Of a stretch of 64,000 bases of DNA, positions 1 to 7,924 are shown in pieces. The translations under genes and the position numbers were made by a program. How positions within the stretch are numbered: position 1 is the stretch's first letter; each line of letters opens with the position of its first letter. Source of the DNA: Microvirga makkahensis (lineage in GTDB: Bacteria; Pseudomonadota; Alphaproteobacteria; Rhizobiales; Beijerinckiaceae); contig NZ_WURB01000008.1 in assembly GCF_009830105.1 (NCBI RefSeq), positions 186,001 to 250,000 on the forward strand, read 5' to 3'. A model generated the notes under the pieces. The model did not search any database. It worked only from the letters and a program-made list of their open reading frames with translations, and had not been told where the DNA came from.

Positions 1-77
1 TCAATCTTATCGCGAGCCTGGAAAGTGATGCGGTCGCAAAGCTGCCATATACTGGGCAAGGTTTACTCCATAGAAAA

Positions 78-99
78 AGGCGGCTCCGAAGAACCGCCT
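78..99 (-). terminator. Intrinsic terminator after the BA14K gene
   Basis: Read on the minus strand, an 8-bp GGCGGTTC/GAGCCGCC stem (one G-U pair) closes a TTCG tetraloop and is followed at once by TTTTTCTA. It lies about 30 bases past the stop of the gene at 127-654. Confidence 0.8.
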
Positions 100-126
100 C
101 AATTCAAGCTGCATTGGAAGCTGCTC

Positions 127-654
127 TTAACCGCCATATGGCGAGACGCATGCCTGCCGTGGACCATTGTATGGCTGATAGGTGTTGTCAGATATCCGGT
201 AGGACTTCCAGCGGTTCGTGCACCAGTTGACGTGTGCTGCACTCAGGCGAACTGGTGCGTATACCGGCGGCGCCGCAACCGCCGGCTGATTGGCTATTGC
301 GCCTCCGATGATTGCTCCAGCAACAAAGGCTGCCGGGGGAAACCACCACCCGTTGGACTGGCGATAACCACGGCGGTACTCGCGATATCCGCGATGCCCG
401 TTGTAGTAGCCGTATCTGCCGCGATGTTCGAAACGCGGACGAACAGCACGACGTTCGACACGTGAGCGTTCATCACGGCGCCGGTCGAAACGATCTCTGT
501 CATGGTCGCGACGGACCTGCACCTGCCGAACCTGATTGCTGGCAGTGTCATGCTTGATGACAGGTATCGGCGCGGCCTGAGCAGCTGATACGGATGCACC
601 AACAATACTCATGACCATAGAAGCTGCGCAAACACCCGAAATAACCTTATTCAT
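127..654 (-). CDS. BA14K family secreted protein
   Basis: This is a 175-residue exported protein of the BA14K family, named from a Brucella immunoreactive protein; biochemical function is unknown. The N-terminus [20 protein letters not shown] reads as a signal peptide. An Arg/Asp-rich stretch (about 45-100) is followed by a glycine/alanine hydrophobic segment [15 protein letters not shown] (about 108-122). The C-terminal BA14K-like block contains HVNWC, RWKSYR, the YNG turn and a second Cys. The start at 654 is preferred over the ATG at 666 because GGAG sits nine bases upstream of it. It is transcribed alone and ends in a strong terminator. A second BA14K protein lies at 28799-29239. Confidence 0.85.
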   Translation of the reverse strand: MNKVISGVCAASMVMSIVGASVSAAQAAPIPVIKHDTASNQVRQVQVRRDHDRDRFDRRRDERSRVERRAVRPRFEHRGRYGYYNGHRGYREYRRGYRQSNGWWFPPAAFVAGAIIGGAIANQPAVAAPPVYAPVRLSAAHVNWCTNRWKSYRISDNTYQPYNGPRQACVSPYGG

Positions 655-989
655 TTCATACTCCACAGGACGTGTTTTATCTCTTCGCCTGTGCAGAGAG
701 TGGGATCAAGCCGGTGAATGCCATCTGAATGCTGGCATTAAGCTTTCGTAATGAGCCGGCAATGCGCTTGCTCCCTCAAGTGCTTCTGCTGATGTTGCGG
801 GCCACCCCGACCAAGGACGCGCCGGCAGCATTGGCGAAGCACCGGACGGCCATGACGGCCTCCTCCCCGATGTAGTGGAGCCCTGCCGCCGGGGGGGCGC
901 AGCCATGTCCCGCAGCGTCGGGGAGCATTCCGGCTCAAGCCAGTAGCAGAGCAGCGCATGGGTTGGGTCGCGATCATTGTTCATGGCTT
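655..989. other. 335-base stretch without a supported gene
   Basis: The first 40 bases hold the ribosome site and presumably the promoter of the BA14K gene. The remainder has short open frames on both strands but nothing I recognise. It abuts phage-derived remnants and may be more of the same decayed element. Confidence 0.4.
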
Positions 990-999
990 CAGCATCCAG

Positions 1000-1137
1000 G
1001 TTTTCGGGCCTCGAACGGATCAGTTCACGGTTGCCGCGCGGGTCGCGGCGAAACCGTCACGGCCTCGCGGCTCCAGGGCATCAATCCCGTGAGTGTCTGG
1101 GTGAGTGGTCGGCCTTGACCAAGACCATTCGAATCGA
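1000..1137 (+). pseudogene. Remnant of phage head-closure (head-tail adaptor) protein
   Basis: Three forward frames joined by small shifts read VFGPRTDQFTVAARV, then GETVTASRLQGINPVSVWV, then SALTKTIRIEW. This is the order and spacing seen in Phage_H_T_join-type head-closure proteins (a 'G..DQFTV.AR' strand, a 'GGE.V.A.RLQG..P..V.VR' block, then 'SA.T..I...W'). The coding frame changes near 1048 and near 1108, and a stop follows. It lies directly upstream of the gp10 remnant, the usual gene order in siphovirus structural modules and gene transfer agents. Assignment is by motif memory only and the fragment is short. Confidence 0.45.
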
Positions 1138-1261
1138 ATGAAGAGATTCGACCATTGCTTCCGCGCCTCCGTCGTCGCGGCCCGCAAGGCTGGCGACGAG
1201 GTGAAGATCACCGGGGCCGAGTACGAGGCCGCGAACGCAGCCGGATCCATGGAGATCATCA

Positions 1262-1566
1262 ATGGCGAAAGTGCAGAACAGGGAGAAACTGCCGCCGAAG
1301 CTGGCGGCACTGCCCCAAAAGGCAAGGCAGGCGATCGCTCCCGCGCTTGAGCAGGAGTCTGGAGAAATCGCCGCCATGCAGCGGCGTCCCGCACCGAAGG
1401 ACAGCGGGGCGCCTGAGCGTTCAATCCGCGTCCTGAAGGGCTCCCAAACGCCTGACAATGCCAATGCGCGGCGTCGGCGAGGCCGGGGAAAACGATCCGG
1501 ATCTCACGATGCGCATCGTGGCCGGCGTTGCGACGGCCTAGTACGCCCGCTTGGTTGAGTTCGGTT
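1262..1566 (+). pseudogene. Remnant of HK97-gp10-like phage tail-completion protein
   Basis: The frame from 1262 reads MAKVQNREKLPPKLAALPQK and continues through ARQAIAPALEQ, EIAAMQRRPAPKDSG and SIRV, the N-terminal half of the HK97 gp10 family. After a shift, a second frame near 1490-1566 reads DPDLTMRIVAGVATA, an in-frame TAG at 1539-1541, then YARLVEFG, the family's conserved C-terminal motif. The gene therefore carries at least one frameshift and one nonsense codon. No capsid, portal or terminase gene is present, so this is a relic of an integrated phage or gene-transfer-agent-like cluster. Confidence 0.6.
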
Positions 1567-1774
1567 GGCAGGATCGATCGAGAAGCTCGGCGACCGGCTG
1601 GACAGCCTGCCTCGAGAGGTCATCAGTCACCGGTCGGGGAGCTCGGCGGCTTCGTGAAGGAGCCGACCGGCCACAGGGCCAGCGAAGGCTGGCCTGATCT
1701 CTGCCTCTACGGGGGAGACAACCTTGGCAGTTGCTGTTAGGTAAGGGCGCTTGTACTTCGCCAGCGGGGAATAG

Positions 1775-2191
1775 ATGCTCAATCGGTCGTTCGTTCTAGT
1801 TGCCGCATTTGCCATGTCACTTTCGGCATGTGCATCGCCTTCCTCAGTAGGCACATTGTCCGACTATTGGGGGGTGGGCTACGCGAACGTGAGCACCCAG
1901 TGCGGTGGGGGATATCAGGTCTATCGAATCCCTGGAGAGCCGCGAATTCTCGTGAGAGCGTACGAAATATCAGAGGCCCGGCAAGCTTTCTGTGAGGAGT
2001 ACAATGGGCTTGAGCGAAGCGTGGGCATGACTGGTGTGCGGCACGAGGAAGCCGTTCTGGAGTACATGGCTGAACGACCGGATCTGAAATCCTGCACGCT
2101 CGTGAGCGGGGCCGAGATCACGTCATTGCATTCCGAGTTCGTAATTTCATGCCCTGTCGCTCCTGAGGTCGCAATTCGCGCTAAGGGCTAG
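1775..2191 (+). CDS. Putative lipoprotein, unknown function
   Basis: A 138-residue protein with a lipoprotein signal: basic start MLNRS, a hydrophobic stretch, then the lipobox LSAC with Cys19. The mature part has paired cysteines (CGGGY near 42, FCEEY near 72, CTLV near 108, SCPV near 131) that could form disulfides in the periplasm. I do not recognise the family. AGCGGGGA upstream is a moderate ribosome site. It stands alone between phage debris and a candidate operator. Confidence 0.65.
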   Translation: MLNRSFVLVAAFAMSLSACASPSSVGTLSDYWGVGYANVSTQCGGGYQVYRIPGEPRILVRAYEISEARQAFCEEYNGLERSVGMTGVRHEEAVLEYMAERPDLKSCTLVSGAEITSLHSEFVISCPVAPEVAIRAKG

Positions 2192-2339
2192 ATCTGCGCC
2201 TTGCCGGCAAGCTGCCCGACTCGAATCGCCCCTTCCCAGGTGATGCGGCATGTCGCTTGCACAATGCGCCCCGCTGGCTCAGGTGGGCAGGGCGTGTTCG
2301 TTCATAGGCAATGCCGGCGACAGATCCCTGCCGGCTATG

Positions 2340-2361
2340 ACGTATGGTCTAGACCATACGT
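2340..2361. promoter_or_regulatory. 22-bp perfect palindrome, GntR/HutC-type operator candidate
   Basis: The half-site ACGTATGGTCT is followed by its exact reverse complement. The core TGGTCTAGACCA fits the GTnTAnAC consensus of HutC-subfamily GntR regulators. It lies about 65 bases before the small gene at 2425. No GntR gene occurs in this window. Confidence 0.5.
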
Positions 2362-2424
2362 TCTAGGGAATAAATCGGCCCGATAGGCGTTTATGCTCAA
2401 AGAGGTCGAAGTAGGGGAACCAAG

Positions 2425-2643
2425 ATGGACCGGGACAGGGCAATCGACAACGTCGCTCGAGCGTTTTACGTCGTCGACAACGACGAGCAGACCTGGGAGC
2501 AGGCACCCGAAGACGTGAAGGAGACCTTCCGCCAGCTTGCAAAGGCTGCCGTCGCTATGATCTCCCCTGGCCAGGACAATAGCTTAGGACATCAGGCATC
2601 GCCGAGAACGCGCCTTGCATCTCGTGAGATGAGGTCTGAATGA
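2425..2643 (+). CDS. Small hypothetical protein
   Basis: A 72-residue acidic protein with AGGGGAA upstream of the ATG at a normal distance. The first 45 residues (RAIDNVARAFYVVDNDEQTW, then APEDVKETFRQLAKAAVAMI) look like an amphipathic helical domain; the tail is Arg/Ser-rich and may be unstructured. No family recognised. It sits downstream of the palindromic operator and ahead of the SOS-controlled umuD, in an accessory region. Confidence 0.55.
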   Translation: MDRDRAIDNVARAFYVVDNDEQTWEQAPEDVKETFRQLAKAAVAMISPGQDNSLGHQASPRTRLASREMRSE

Positions 2644-2776
2644 CGCCGATCCGTGTGCCCGATTTGCGTCCTGCTGGCTCAGGCCAGCGGCCTACACGTT
2701 TGCTGTCCTGACCACCCGGGTTTCCCCGCTATCCACACGTAGTTCCGGGTCTATTTGACTCACCTTAGGTAAAGAT

Positions 2777-2791
2777 GTTCCCTTTATGTTC
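2777..2791. promoter_or_regulatory. LexA box (GTTC-N7-GTTC) of umuD
   Basis: The sequence GTTCCCTTTATGTTC matches exactly the alphaproteobacterial SOS box, two GTTC direct repeats separated by seven bases. A TTGACT -35-like hexamer lies at 2755-2760. The box overlaps an in-frame ATG at 2786, which is why that codon is unlikely to be the real start. Confidence 0.8.
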
Positions 2792-2812
2792 TTGAAGACA
2801 TGGAGGGCGGAC

Positions 2813-3241
2813 GTGCTGACACAGATCAGCGGCAGCGGGACGGTGCGTGTCCCGCTGTACGGTCATGTTTTGTGTGCTGGCTTCCCATCTCCGGCACAGG
2901 ACTACATCGAGGAACAGGTCGAGCTCCCCCGGTGGATGGCGCCCAATCCTGCTTTCACCTTCCTCTTCAAGGTCGGCGGCTACTCGATGATCAAGGCCAG
3001 GATCTTCCCTGGCGACCTTCTCATCGTCGACCGCAGCATCACCCCGGCCAACCGCCATGTCGTCGTCGTGGACATCGATGGCGAGCGCAGCGTCAAGCGC
3101 CTGATGATCAAGGGTGGTCGGGTTCGCTTCGCCTTCGAGAACGACGAGTTCCCTCCGTTCCAGATGTCGGAGCACAGCGAATATCTGATCTTCGGGGTTG
3201 TTCTGAGCACCTATCGCCGGATGTACGAGGCCTGGACATGA
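2813..3241 (+). CDS. umuD: UmuD-like SOS self-cleaving protease (S24 family)
   Basis: A 142-residue protein of the LexA/UmuD S24 peptidase family, which self-cleaves on RecA filaments and partners the UmuC translesion polymerase. The cleavage region reads LCAGFPSPAQDY, equivalent to the Cys-Gly site of E. coli UmuD. The catalytic Ser is in GYSMI and the Lys in SVKRL, with GDLLIVD and a closing FGVVL strand, so the protease looks intact. I chose GTG 2813 because GGAGGG lies seven bases upstream; the ATG at 2786 falls inside the LexA box. Its stop overlaps the umuC start by ATGA, but umuC is destroyed. Confidence 0.88.
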   Translation: MLTQISGSGTVRVPLYGHVLCAGFPSPAQDYIEEQVELPRWMAPNPAFTFLFKVGGYSMIKARIFPGDLLIVDRSITPANRHVVVVDIDGERSVKRLMIKGGRVRFAFENDEFPPFQMSEHSEYLIFGVVLSTYRRMYEAWT

Positions 3242-3852
3242 CCTTCGCCCTCATCGAGGGCAATTCGTTCTACTGTTCGTGGGAGCGGGTGTTCGATCCC
3301 TACCTTAAGGGACGGCCGGTCATCGTCCTGTCGCACAATGACGGCTGCGCCGTGGCCAGAGCGGCGGAGGCCAAGGCGCTCAGCATCCGCATGGGCGAGC
3401 CCTTCTTCAGGATCCGGGAGCTCTGCAAGCGGGAAAGGGTGGCGGTCTTCTATCACACCTTAGGCCATGACACGGACCAGCCGCAGCGGAGCGTCTCAAC
3501 GACGGTGCATCTGATCGAGGCGATCAACGACACCATTATTCTTGTGATGGCGGCCGAGGCCGGTGCGCGGCAGATCTGACGGGACGGCTATCGCTACTGC
3601 AAGGCCGGGGTCATGACGGACGATCTCATGTCGATGGACGAGGCCCAGCGGGCACTCTTCGGCGGCTTCGATCCGGGCCGGGGAGGGCGGCACATGGCGG
3701 CCAGGGATGCCGCCAATGCCCGGTTCGGTCGAGGCGCCGTGACCCGGGCGGCTGCCGGCACCGCGAAGCCTTGGGAGACCAAAAGTTCAAGAACCGGTCC
3801 CCGCACTTCACCACGAGAATGGCCGACTTGCCCCAGATTGCCCGAAAAATAA
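3238..3852 (+). pseudogene. umuC: umuC, internally deleted and frameshifted
   Basis: Remnant of the Y-family DNA polymerase V catalytic subunit. The first 70 residues follow UmuC (FALIEGNSFYCSWERVF, VIVLSHNDGCAVARAAEAKA). The frame then jumps to C-terminal UmuC sequence (QPQRSVSTTVHLIEA), losing the palm with the SIDE catalytic acids. The usual first catalytic Asp of 'DGNSFYCS' is Glu here. An in-frame TGA follows at 3577-3579. The frame resumes as RDGYRYCKAGVMTDDL, MAARDAANARFGRGAV and AAAGTAKPWETK, then shifts near 3785 into NRSPHFTTRMADLPQIARK. No active polymerase can be made; a 113-residue truncated product is possible. Confidence 0.88.
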
Positions 3853-3876
3853 AGCGCCCCCTCTCTCGGGGCGCTT
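3852..3876. terminator. Intrinsic terminator after the umuC remnant
   Basis: A perfect 9-bp stem AAGCGCCCC/GGGGCGCTT has a 7-base loop. On the minus strand it is followed by TTTATTTTT, so it would also terminate transcription from the gene at 3981-4277. Confidence 0.7.
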
Positions 3877-3980
3877 CAAGGTTCGGCCCGTAGGGGCAAA
3901 TAATGGACCGTGAGGTCACCTTACGTTGGGTAATCCGTGCCGTCTGTCAGCTACCCGACCGAGACCGCAGATTATGATTG

Positions 3981-4277
3981 CTAGCCCCGTGCGACCTGCA
4001 TGCGTTCCACCGTTGTCCTGATCTGTTCGGCGGACTTGAGCCCTCGAATACTGATGACACCGCGGTCAATGGTCTTTCCATCTGCATCCTTCTTGCCGTT
4101 GAAGAACCTGTCACGCTCTTCCTTGGACATTTTCAGGACGGCTCGGGCTTCACATTCGTGCTGCCATTCCTCCGACCAGGTGTTTACGGCCTGGCCGGTG
4201 ATCTCGGAGATGGCGGTGGTGTCTCGGGAATAGGTCATATCGAAGATGTGGCAGGGAAGGATGAAAAGAGAGTTCAT
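3981..4277 (-). CDS. Hypothetical protein, possibly DUF7696-like
   Basis: A 98-residue soluble protein. The part from MTYSRDTTAISEITGQAVNT through SEEWQHECEARAVLKMSKEE resembles small alphaproteobacterial proteins with a 'W..ECE...V..M....R' core that I recall as DUF7696; this is uncertain. The start at 4277 is preferred since AGGAA precedes it, while the ATG at 4238 has no ribosome site. It is divergent from the GGDEF gene and followed by the terminator at 3852-3876. Confidence 0.5.
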   Translation of the reverse strand: MNSLFILPCHIFDMTYSRDTTAISEITGQAVNTWSEEWQHECEARAVLKMSKEERDRFFNGKKDADGKTIDRGVISIRGLKSAEQIRTTVERMQVARG

Positions 4278-4441
4278 CCAGATGTTCCTGATTGGGAATG
4301 CCCGTGTGACGCAGTGCAAGGGAGGTATTCCTAGGTTGCTTTCCGCTGACGGCATGTCAGAAAGCGCGAATGTGCGCTGACCGCCAAGATAGAGGTCCTG
4401 TGCCGCGCAACGAAATATTCTACACCGCAGGGGCTGCATCA

Positions 4442-5626
4442 ATGATGTACAAGGATCGTGCTTTTAGCCTCCCCAAGTCGCGCCTGATGCGGTGGTTCGC
4501 CGATCCGAACCAGGACGCACCCTTCGAAATCAGGGCTGCCCTGATCTCAAGCCTGTACGGAACCTTACCGATCTTTATCGGTGGTGTGGCCAATACCGTG
4601 CTGGTTTCCGCCGTGATTGCAGCACGGCGCCCAGAGCCTGCTTTCCTGGCGTGGTTCGTGTTCGAGGTTTTGCTTTGTCTGGCCCGAACCTGCCTGATCC
4701 TGATTGCCTATAAAGCGGCAGACGAGGCACGTGAGACCCCAACGGACCTCTACCTTGTCCTGGCGCTCGTCTGGGCGGCCAGCGTAGGAGCCGGAGGCTT
4801 CATAAGCCTCTTGAGTGGCGATTGGGTCATTGCGGCCTTAGCCTGCCTCTCCTCAGCCGCCATGATGGGCGGGATCTGTTTTCGCAACTTCGCGGCGCCA
4901 CGCCTGGCGACCGCAATGATGGTGCTGAGTTTCGGTCCGATCTGTCTCGGGGCCGTCCTGTCTGGCGAACTTATCATGCTGCTGACGGCGCTTCAGATCC
5001 CATTCTATCTCTATGCAATGAGCAAGGCCGTCTATCGGCTGAGCGCCATGCTGGTTTCAACGATGAGAGCGGAGCGCGACAGCGACCAACAGGCGCGCCA
5101 TGACGAGCTGACCGGATTGCCGAACCGACGCTTTCTCATGAAAGCCGCTCAGGATTCCGCTGCTCTGCCCATGGTTATGGCCCTCGTGGACATTGACCAC
5201 TTCAAGAGCGTCAATGACACCTATGGCCATCAGGTCGGCGATATCGTCCTGCAAAAGATCGGAAGAATGATCACGGCACATCTGGCGACTTTCGGCATGG
5301 TGGCTCGCTTTGGTGGAGAGGAGTTTGCCTTGATCGCGCCGGAGGCTTCAGTCCACGAGGTTGTTCAGGCCGTGCGAGGGCTTCTCGAGGAGGTCGAGAA
5401 AACTCCCATTCAGGCGGCTGGCCAGCGGGTTCAGGTGACCCTGTCCGCGGGGATCGCTTACTGCGGCCCGGGCGAAGGGCTAGAGCAGGTGTATTCTGCC
5501 GCCGATACGTCACTTTACCTCGCGAAACGATCCGGGCGAAACCGCATTGAGGTTGCCGAGTGGAGTCGAAAGGCAGGTTCTGATGCCGGCGAAAGCAGGC
5601 GTGGCCTGCGTCGTGAGGTTTCGTGA
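4442..5626 (+). CDS. Membrane-bound diguanylate cyclase (GGDEF)
   Basis: A 394-residue protein predicted to make cyclic-di-GMP from two GTP. Residues about 30-215 hold roughly six hydrophobic segments in three pairs, a membrane sensor region without an obvious named fold. A short linker leads to a C-terminal GGDEF domain: HDELTGLPNRR, DIDHFKSVNDTYGHQVGD, ARFGGEEF (GGEEF at 291-295) and AADTSLYLAKRSGRNR. The active-site motif is complete; no RxxD inhibitory site is seen five residues before it. There is no EAL domain. The start is one of two adjacent ATGs (4442, 4445). It is monocistronic and divergent from the 98-residue gene. Confidence 0.88.
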   Translation: MMYKDRAFSLPKSRLMRWFADPNQDAPFEIRAALISSLYGTLPIFIGGVANTVLVSAVIAARRPEPAFLAWFVFEVLLCLARTCLILIAYKAADEARETPTDLYLVLALVWAASVGAGGFISLLSGDWVIAALACLSSAAMMGGICFRNFAAPRLATAMMVLSFGPICLGAVLSGELIMLLTALQIPFYLYAMSKAVYRLSAMLVSTMRAERDSDQQARHDELTGLPNRRFLMKAAQDSAALPMVMALVDIDHFKSVNDTYGHQVGDIVLQKIGRMITAHLATFGMVARFGGEEFALIAPEASVHEVVQAVRGLLEEVEKTPIQAAGQRVQVTLSAGIAYCGPGEGLEQVYSAADTSLYLAKRSGRNRIEVAEWSRKAGSDAGESRRGLRREVS

Positions 5627-5763
5627 ATAGGCCCCTCGGGTTCGCTCACGACAGTCGTGACTGGTCGTGTTGAGGATCGCACGGGCACTGGTTGCCTCGA
5701 ACGGAGACCAGACCTGGGCGCTATCGGTATGGCAGGGAAGAGTGCAGAGAGGGTTATGCCTTA

Positions 5764-5991
5764 TCACTGTTCTTTGAAAGCCGTTGCCTCCTTGAAGCCT
5801 TCCCTCCAGTCGGCATGGGCTTGTGTCTCAGCCGGATAGGGGCACTCATCTTCCGTCAGGCCTGTCTCGGGGGCGTGAAAGTCTTGCCAATATGGAGCCT
5901 TTTCACTCGTTCTCACGTCCTCTTTCTGGGCGGGCCAAACGGTTCGGGCCTCTTTTGAGATGGTTTGGAGTGAATGTTCGGAGCTTGCCAT
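5764..5991 (-). CDS. Small protein resembling ribosome modulation factor/CrpP family
   Basis: A 75-residue protein whose C-terminal half, ETGLTEDECPYPAETQAHAD followed by WREGFKEA, matches the pattern of RMF/CrpP-type proteins (a Gly, then CPY, then a W..G...A helix). RMF dimerises 70S ribosomes in stationary phase; CrpP-like members occur on mobile elements. The N-terminal 30 residues are unlike RMF. CAGG lies a few bases before the ATG. It partly overlaps the 3' end of the open frame at 5903-6262. Assignment is by motif only. Confidence 0.5.
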   Translation of the reverse strand: MASSEHSLQTISKEARTVWPAQKEDVRTSEKAPYWQDFHAPETGLTEDECPYPAETQAHADWREGFKEATAFKEQ

Positions 5992-6262
5992 TGCTTACCT
6001 GTTCCTCCGCTACTGAGAGAGGGATTGGGGCGTCCGGCTGGTCCGCCGCGCTAGCGTCTTTTGGATCGGGCCGCTCCGCGTCCCGCCGCTGCTGGCCTCC
6101 ACCGCGGACGCTGAGGGCGGCATCTATGGCCGCAATATCACCGGCAGAGTTCCACTTCTCCTGAAAGTATTTGTCGGCGTAAGCACCCCTGATCTGGACG
6201 GTCCTCTTGGCATCCACGAGCGCACCCCGCAGCCGCTCGTTCTCAGCCTTGGCATCAGGCAT
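5903..6262 (-). CDS. Hypothetical protein, accessory region
   Basis: An open frame of about 119 residues. The first half is coherent and helical (MPDAKAENERLRGALVDAKR, then YADKYFQEKWNSAGDIAAID), typical of small phage or plasmid accessory proteins. The second half is low-complexity and overlaps the start of the RMF-like gene in another frame, so the true end may be altered by decay. Further coherent minus-strand sequence continues upstream to about 6400 but contains a stop, suggesting a damaged gene before it. Confidence 0.35.
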   Translation of the reverse strand: MPDAKAENERLRGALVDAKRTVQIRGAYADKYFQEKWNSAGDIAAIDAALSVRGGGQQRRDAERPDPKDASAADQPDAPIPLSVAEEQVSNGKLRTFTPNHLKRGPNRLARPERGRENE

Positions 6263-6404
6263 TCCTGACGGAACCCTAATGTGGCGGGCTGCTGCATCTG
6301 GTGGACCCGCTCGGCGGTCTCGCACTCCTGTACCATTCAGTCGAGGCGAGCCTGCCTCCGGACACGTGCCTCACCCTCCAGACGGGCCTCGTTCTCGGCT
6401 GCAT

Positions 6405-6731
6405 GGCGCCGACATCGTGCTGGCCGACGACAACTTCGCGACCGTCGTAGCTGCCGTCGAGGAAGGGCGCTCGGTACTCTCGAACGTCGGAAAACTCCTC
6501 CGGTACCTGCTCACCTCAAGTATCGGTGAGGTGATGACGAAGTTCTTCGACGTCCTGATGGCGGACGTCATCGGAATGGGGCCTGATGGAAGCGGAAGTG
6601 TCGTGCTGCCGCTTCTGGCGACGCACATCCCCTGGATCGATCGCGTGACCGATGGCGCGCCTGCGGTCGCTCTCCGGGGCAATCCTGTCGATGATGCAAT
6701 CATGCGCGTGCCGCCCAGGCCGCGCGGCCGG
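6405..6731 (+). pseudogene. Fragment of cation-transporting P-type ATPase
   Basis: An uninterrupted frame reads GADIVLADDNFATVVAAVEE and continues through GRSVLSN, LLRYLLTSSIGEVMTKFF, LPLLATHIPWIDRVTDGAPA and PVDDAIMRVPPRPRG. This is the hinge after the P-domain plus transmembrane helices 5-6 of Ca2+/cation P2-type ATPases. The phosphorylation domain (DKTGT), the nucleotide-binding domain and the last helices are absent, so only about 110 of some 900 residues remain. Upstream the frame runs into unrelated antisense sequence, so there is a breakpoint near 6402. Confidence 0.75.
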
Positions 6732-6946
6732 TGGAGCGGACGACATGAGCGGACAGGTGTCGGGCAGGCTCGGAACAAGGCTCAGGGACGAGGCCCCGCC
6801 CGCGGCGGAATCTCCCGCGACAGCGGCCCAGGTGCAGATCTTCCCTCGAGACGCGGGGCCGTGCCCGCGACGGCGAGCCGCAAAGAGGCGTGTCCCGCCG
6901 GTGTGGTGTGACGTGACCTTCATCCTCCAGTGATTGGGCCGGAACG

Positions 6947-7129
6947 CTAGATCGCGACGATCAGGGTCAGCAGGAGAAGGGCCACCCGGACTTCGGGATC
7001 CGCGATGGCTTCGACGACGATGTCATGGCCGACCCAACCCGTTCTGACCTTTCCGACGACCCCCGCCGAGGCCGGGGCGCTGACGGCGCATGCCGTCATA
7101 AGGGCTATTGCAGAAAGTATCCTCTCATC
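6947..7129 (-). pseudogene. Fragment of CreA-like periplasmic protein
   Basis: The minus frame contains a signal-peptide-like stretch (ILSAIALMTACAVSAPASA) followed by GVVGKVRTGWVGHDIVVEAI and ADPEVR, the N-terminus of the CreA family ('G.V.T...G.D.IVVEA..DP.V'). It then ends abruptly in an unrelated hydrophobic tail and a stop at 6947, so the last two thirds, including the conserved cysteines, are missing. No good start codon is visible. Adjacent sequence up to 7390 shows no other gene. Confidence 0.5.
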
Positions 7130-7390
7130 CTCTCTGACATGCTCGTTGGATACCGATGGGTTTCGGAGGAAGCCCATGTTCCCCGCATTGCGGGAATGTC
7201 GGAATCTGTTCAGACGTCCATCGGCTTCGATCGGTGTCAACGCCCGTTGAGCCGTCGCGATTTAAGGCCAGCGCCGCTTTTAACCTGATCATGTCTCCCA
7301 TGTTGCAGGCTGGACCGGCTGCTCCCCGAGCAATGTCCATGGGGCGGATCTTCCGATCGGCTCATGCCTGCGGGAAGTTGAACTCGGCTC

Positions 7391-7735
7391 ATGATGAAGA
7401 AGGCGAGCGGATGTCTGTTCAGACTTGCGGCCGTGGCGGGGGCGTCGCGCTTCCCCGTGGCGTGTGGCGGCTCCTCCAGCTGGAGGGCTTGCCTGAGGGT
7501 TTGGCCAGCGGCAACGGCCGGATCGGGGCCGTCGGAATCGACATCGCCGCGAAGTCCGGCGGCCGGGCAACCGATATTCTGGTCAAAAAGGGCGAGTTCG
7601 TCAGGGCGGGGCGGATTCCCTCGCCCACATGAATGTCGAGCCGCTTCAGGCTCAGCTCAGGCAGGTTCAGGCGCAGCGCCAGCAGGCTGCCGGGTCCTGA
7701 ACATGGTCGATCTCAGCGATGTCTACATGACCTGA
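7391..7735 (+). pseudogene. Remnant of HlyD/RND-type membrane fusion protein
   Basis: The start MMKKASGCLFRLAAVAGAS is followed after a frameshift by GLASGNGRIGAVGIDIAAKS, GGRATDILVKKGEFVRAG and, in a third frame, LAHMNVEPLQAQLRQVQAQR. Together these are the N-terminal anchor and biotinyl-lipoyl-like half of a YhiI/HlyD-type periplasmic adaptor. It then jumps to VLNMVDLSDVYMT, normally found near the C-terminal barrel, so there is also an internal deletion. At least three frame changes are needed. Intact members work with ABC exporters; no exporter gene remains nearby. Confidence 0.7.
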
Positions 7736-7795
7736 TTTTGTCCGCGGAGATGGCTGGCCGCGTGAGCATCGGAAGCGAGGTGCGGCCTCGAACCT

Positions 7796-7924
7796 CGCAT
7801 CACTCTGACCGCCGCCGATCACGAGAAGCTGCCGGTACTTGCCGATGCGGCCCCGCCCAACATGCCCGAGCTCGCGGAGGAGCTCGACCGCGCGCATGTT
7901 CGCAAGCCCGCCGTGGCGGAGCAT
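7796..7924 (+). pseudogene. N-terminal fragment of Rnk/GreA-type regulator
   Basis: The frame reads RITLTAADHEKLPVLADAAP, then MPELAEELDRAHV, the N-terminal coiled-coil part of the nucleoside diphosphate kinase regulator (Rnk) family. It diverges at the point where intact proteins continue into the GreA-like C-terminal domain, and no start codon precedes it. It follows the HlyD remnant directly, so two unrelated genes have been truncated and fused here. Confidence 0.55.

Noticed and set aside
1020..1464. Minus-strand frames of 127-134 codons at 1.0-1.46 kb
   Set aside because: The forward strand carries recognisable phage motifs in broken frames there; the minus products have no motifs.
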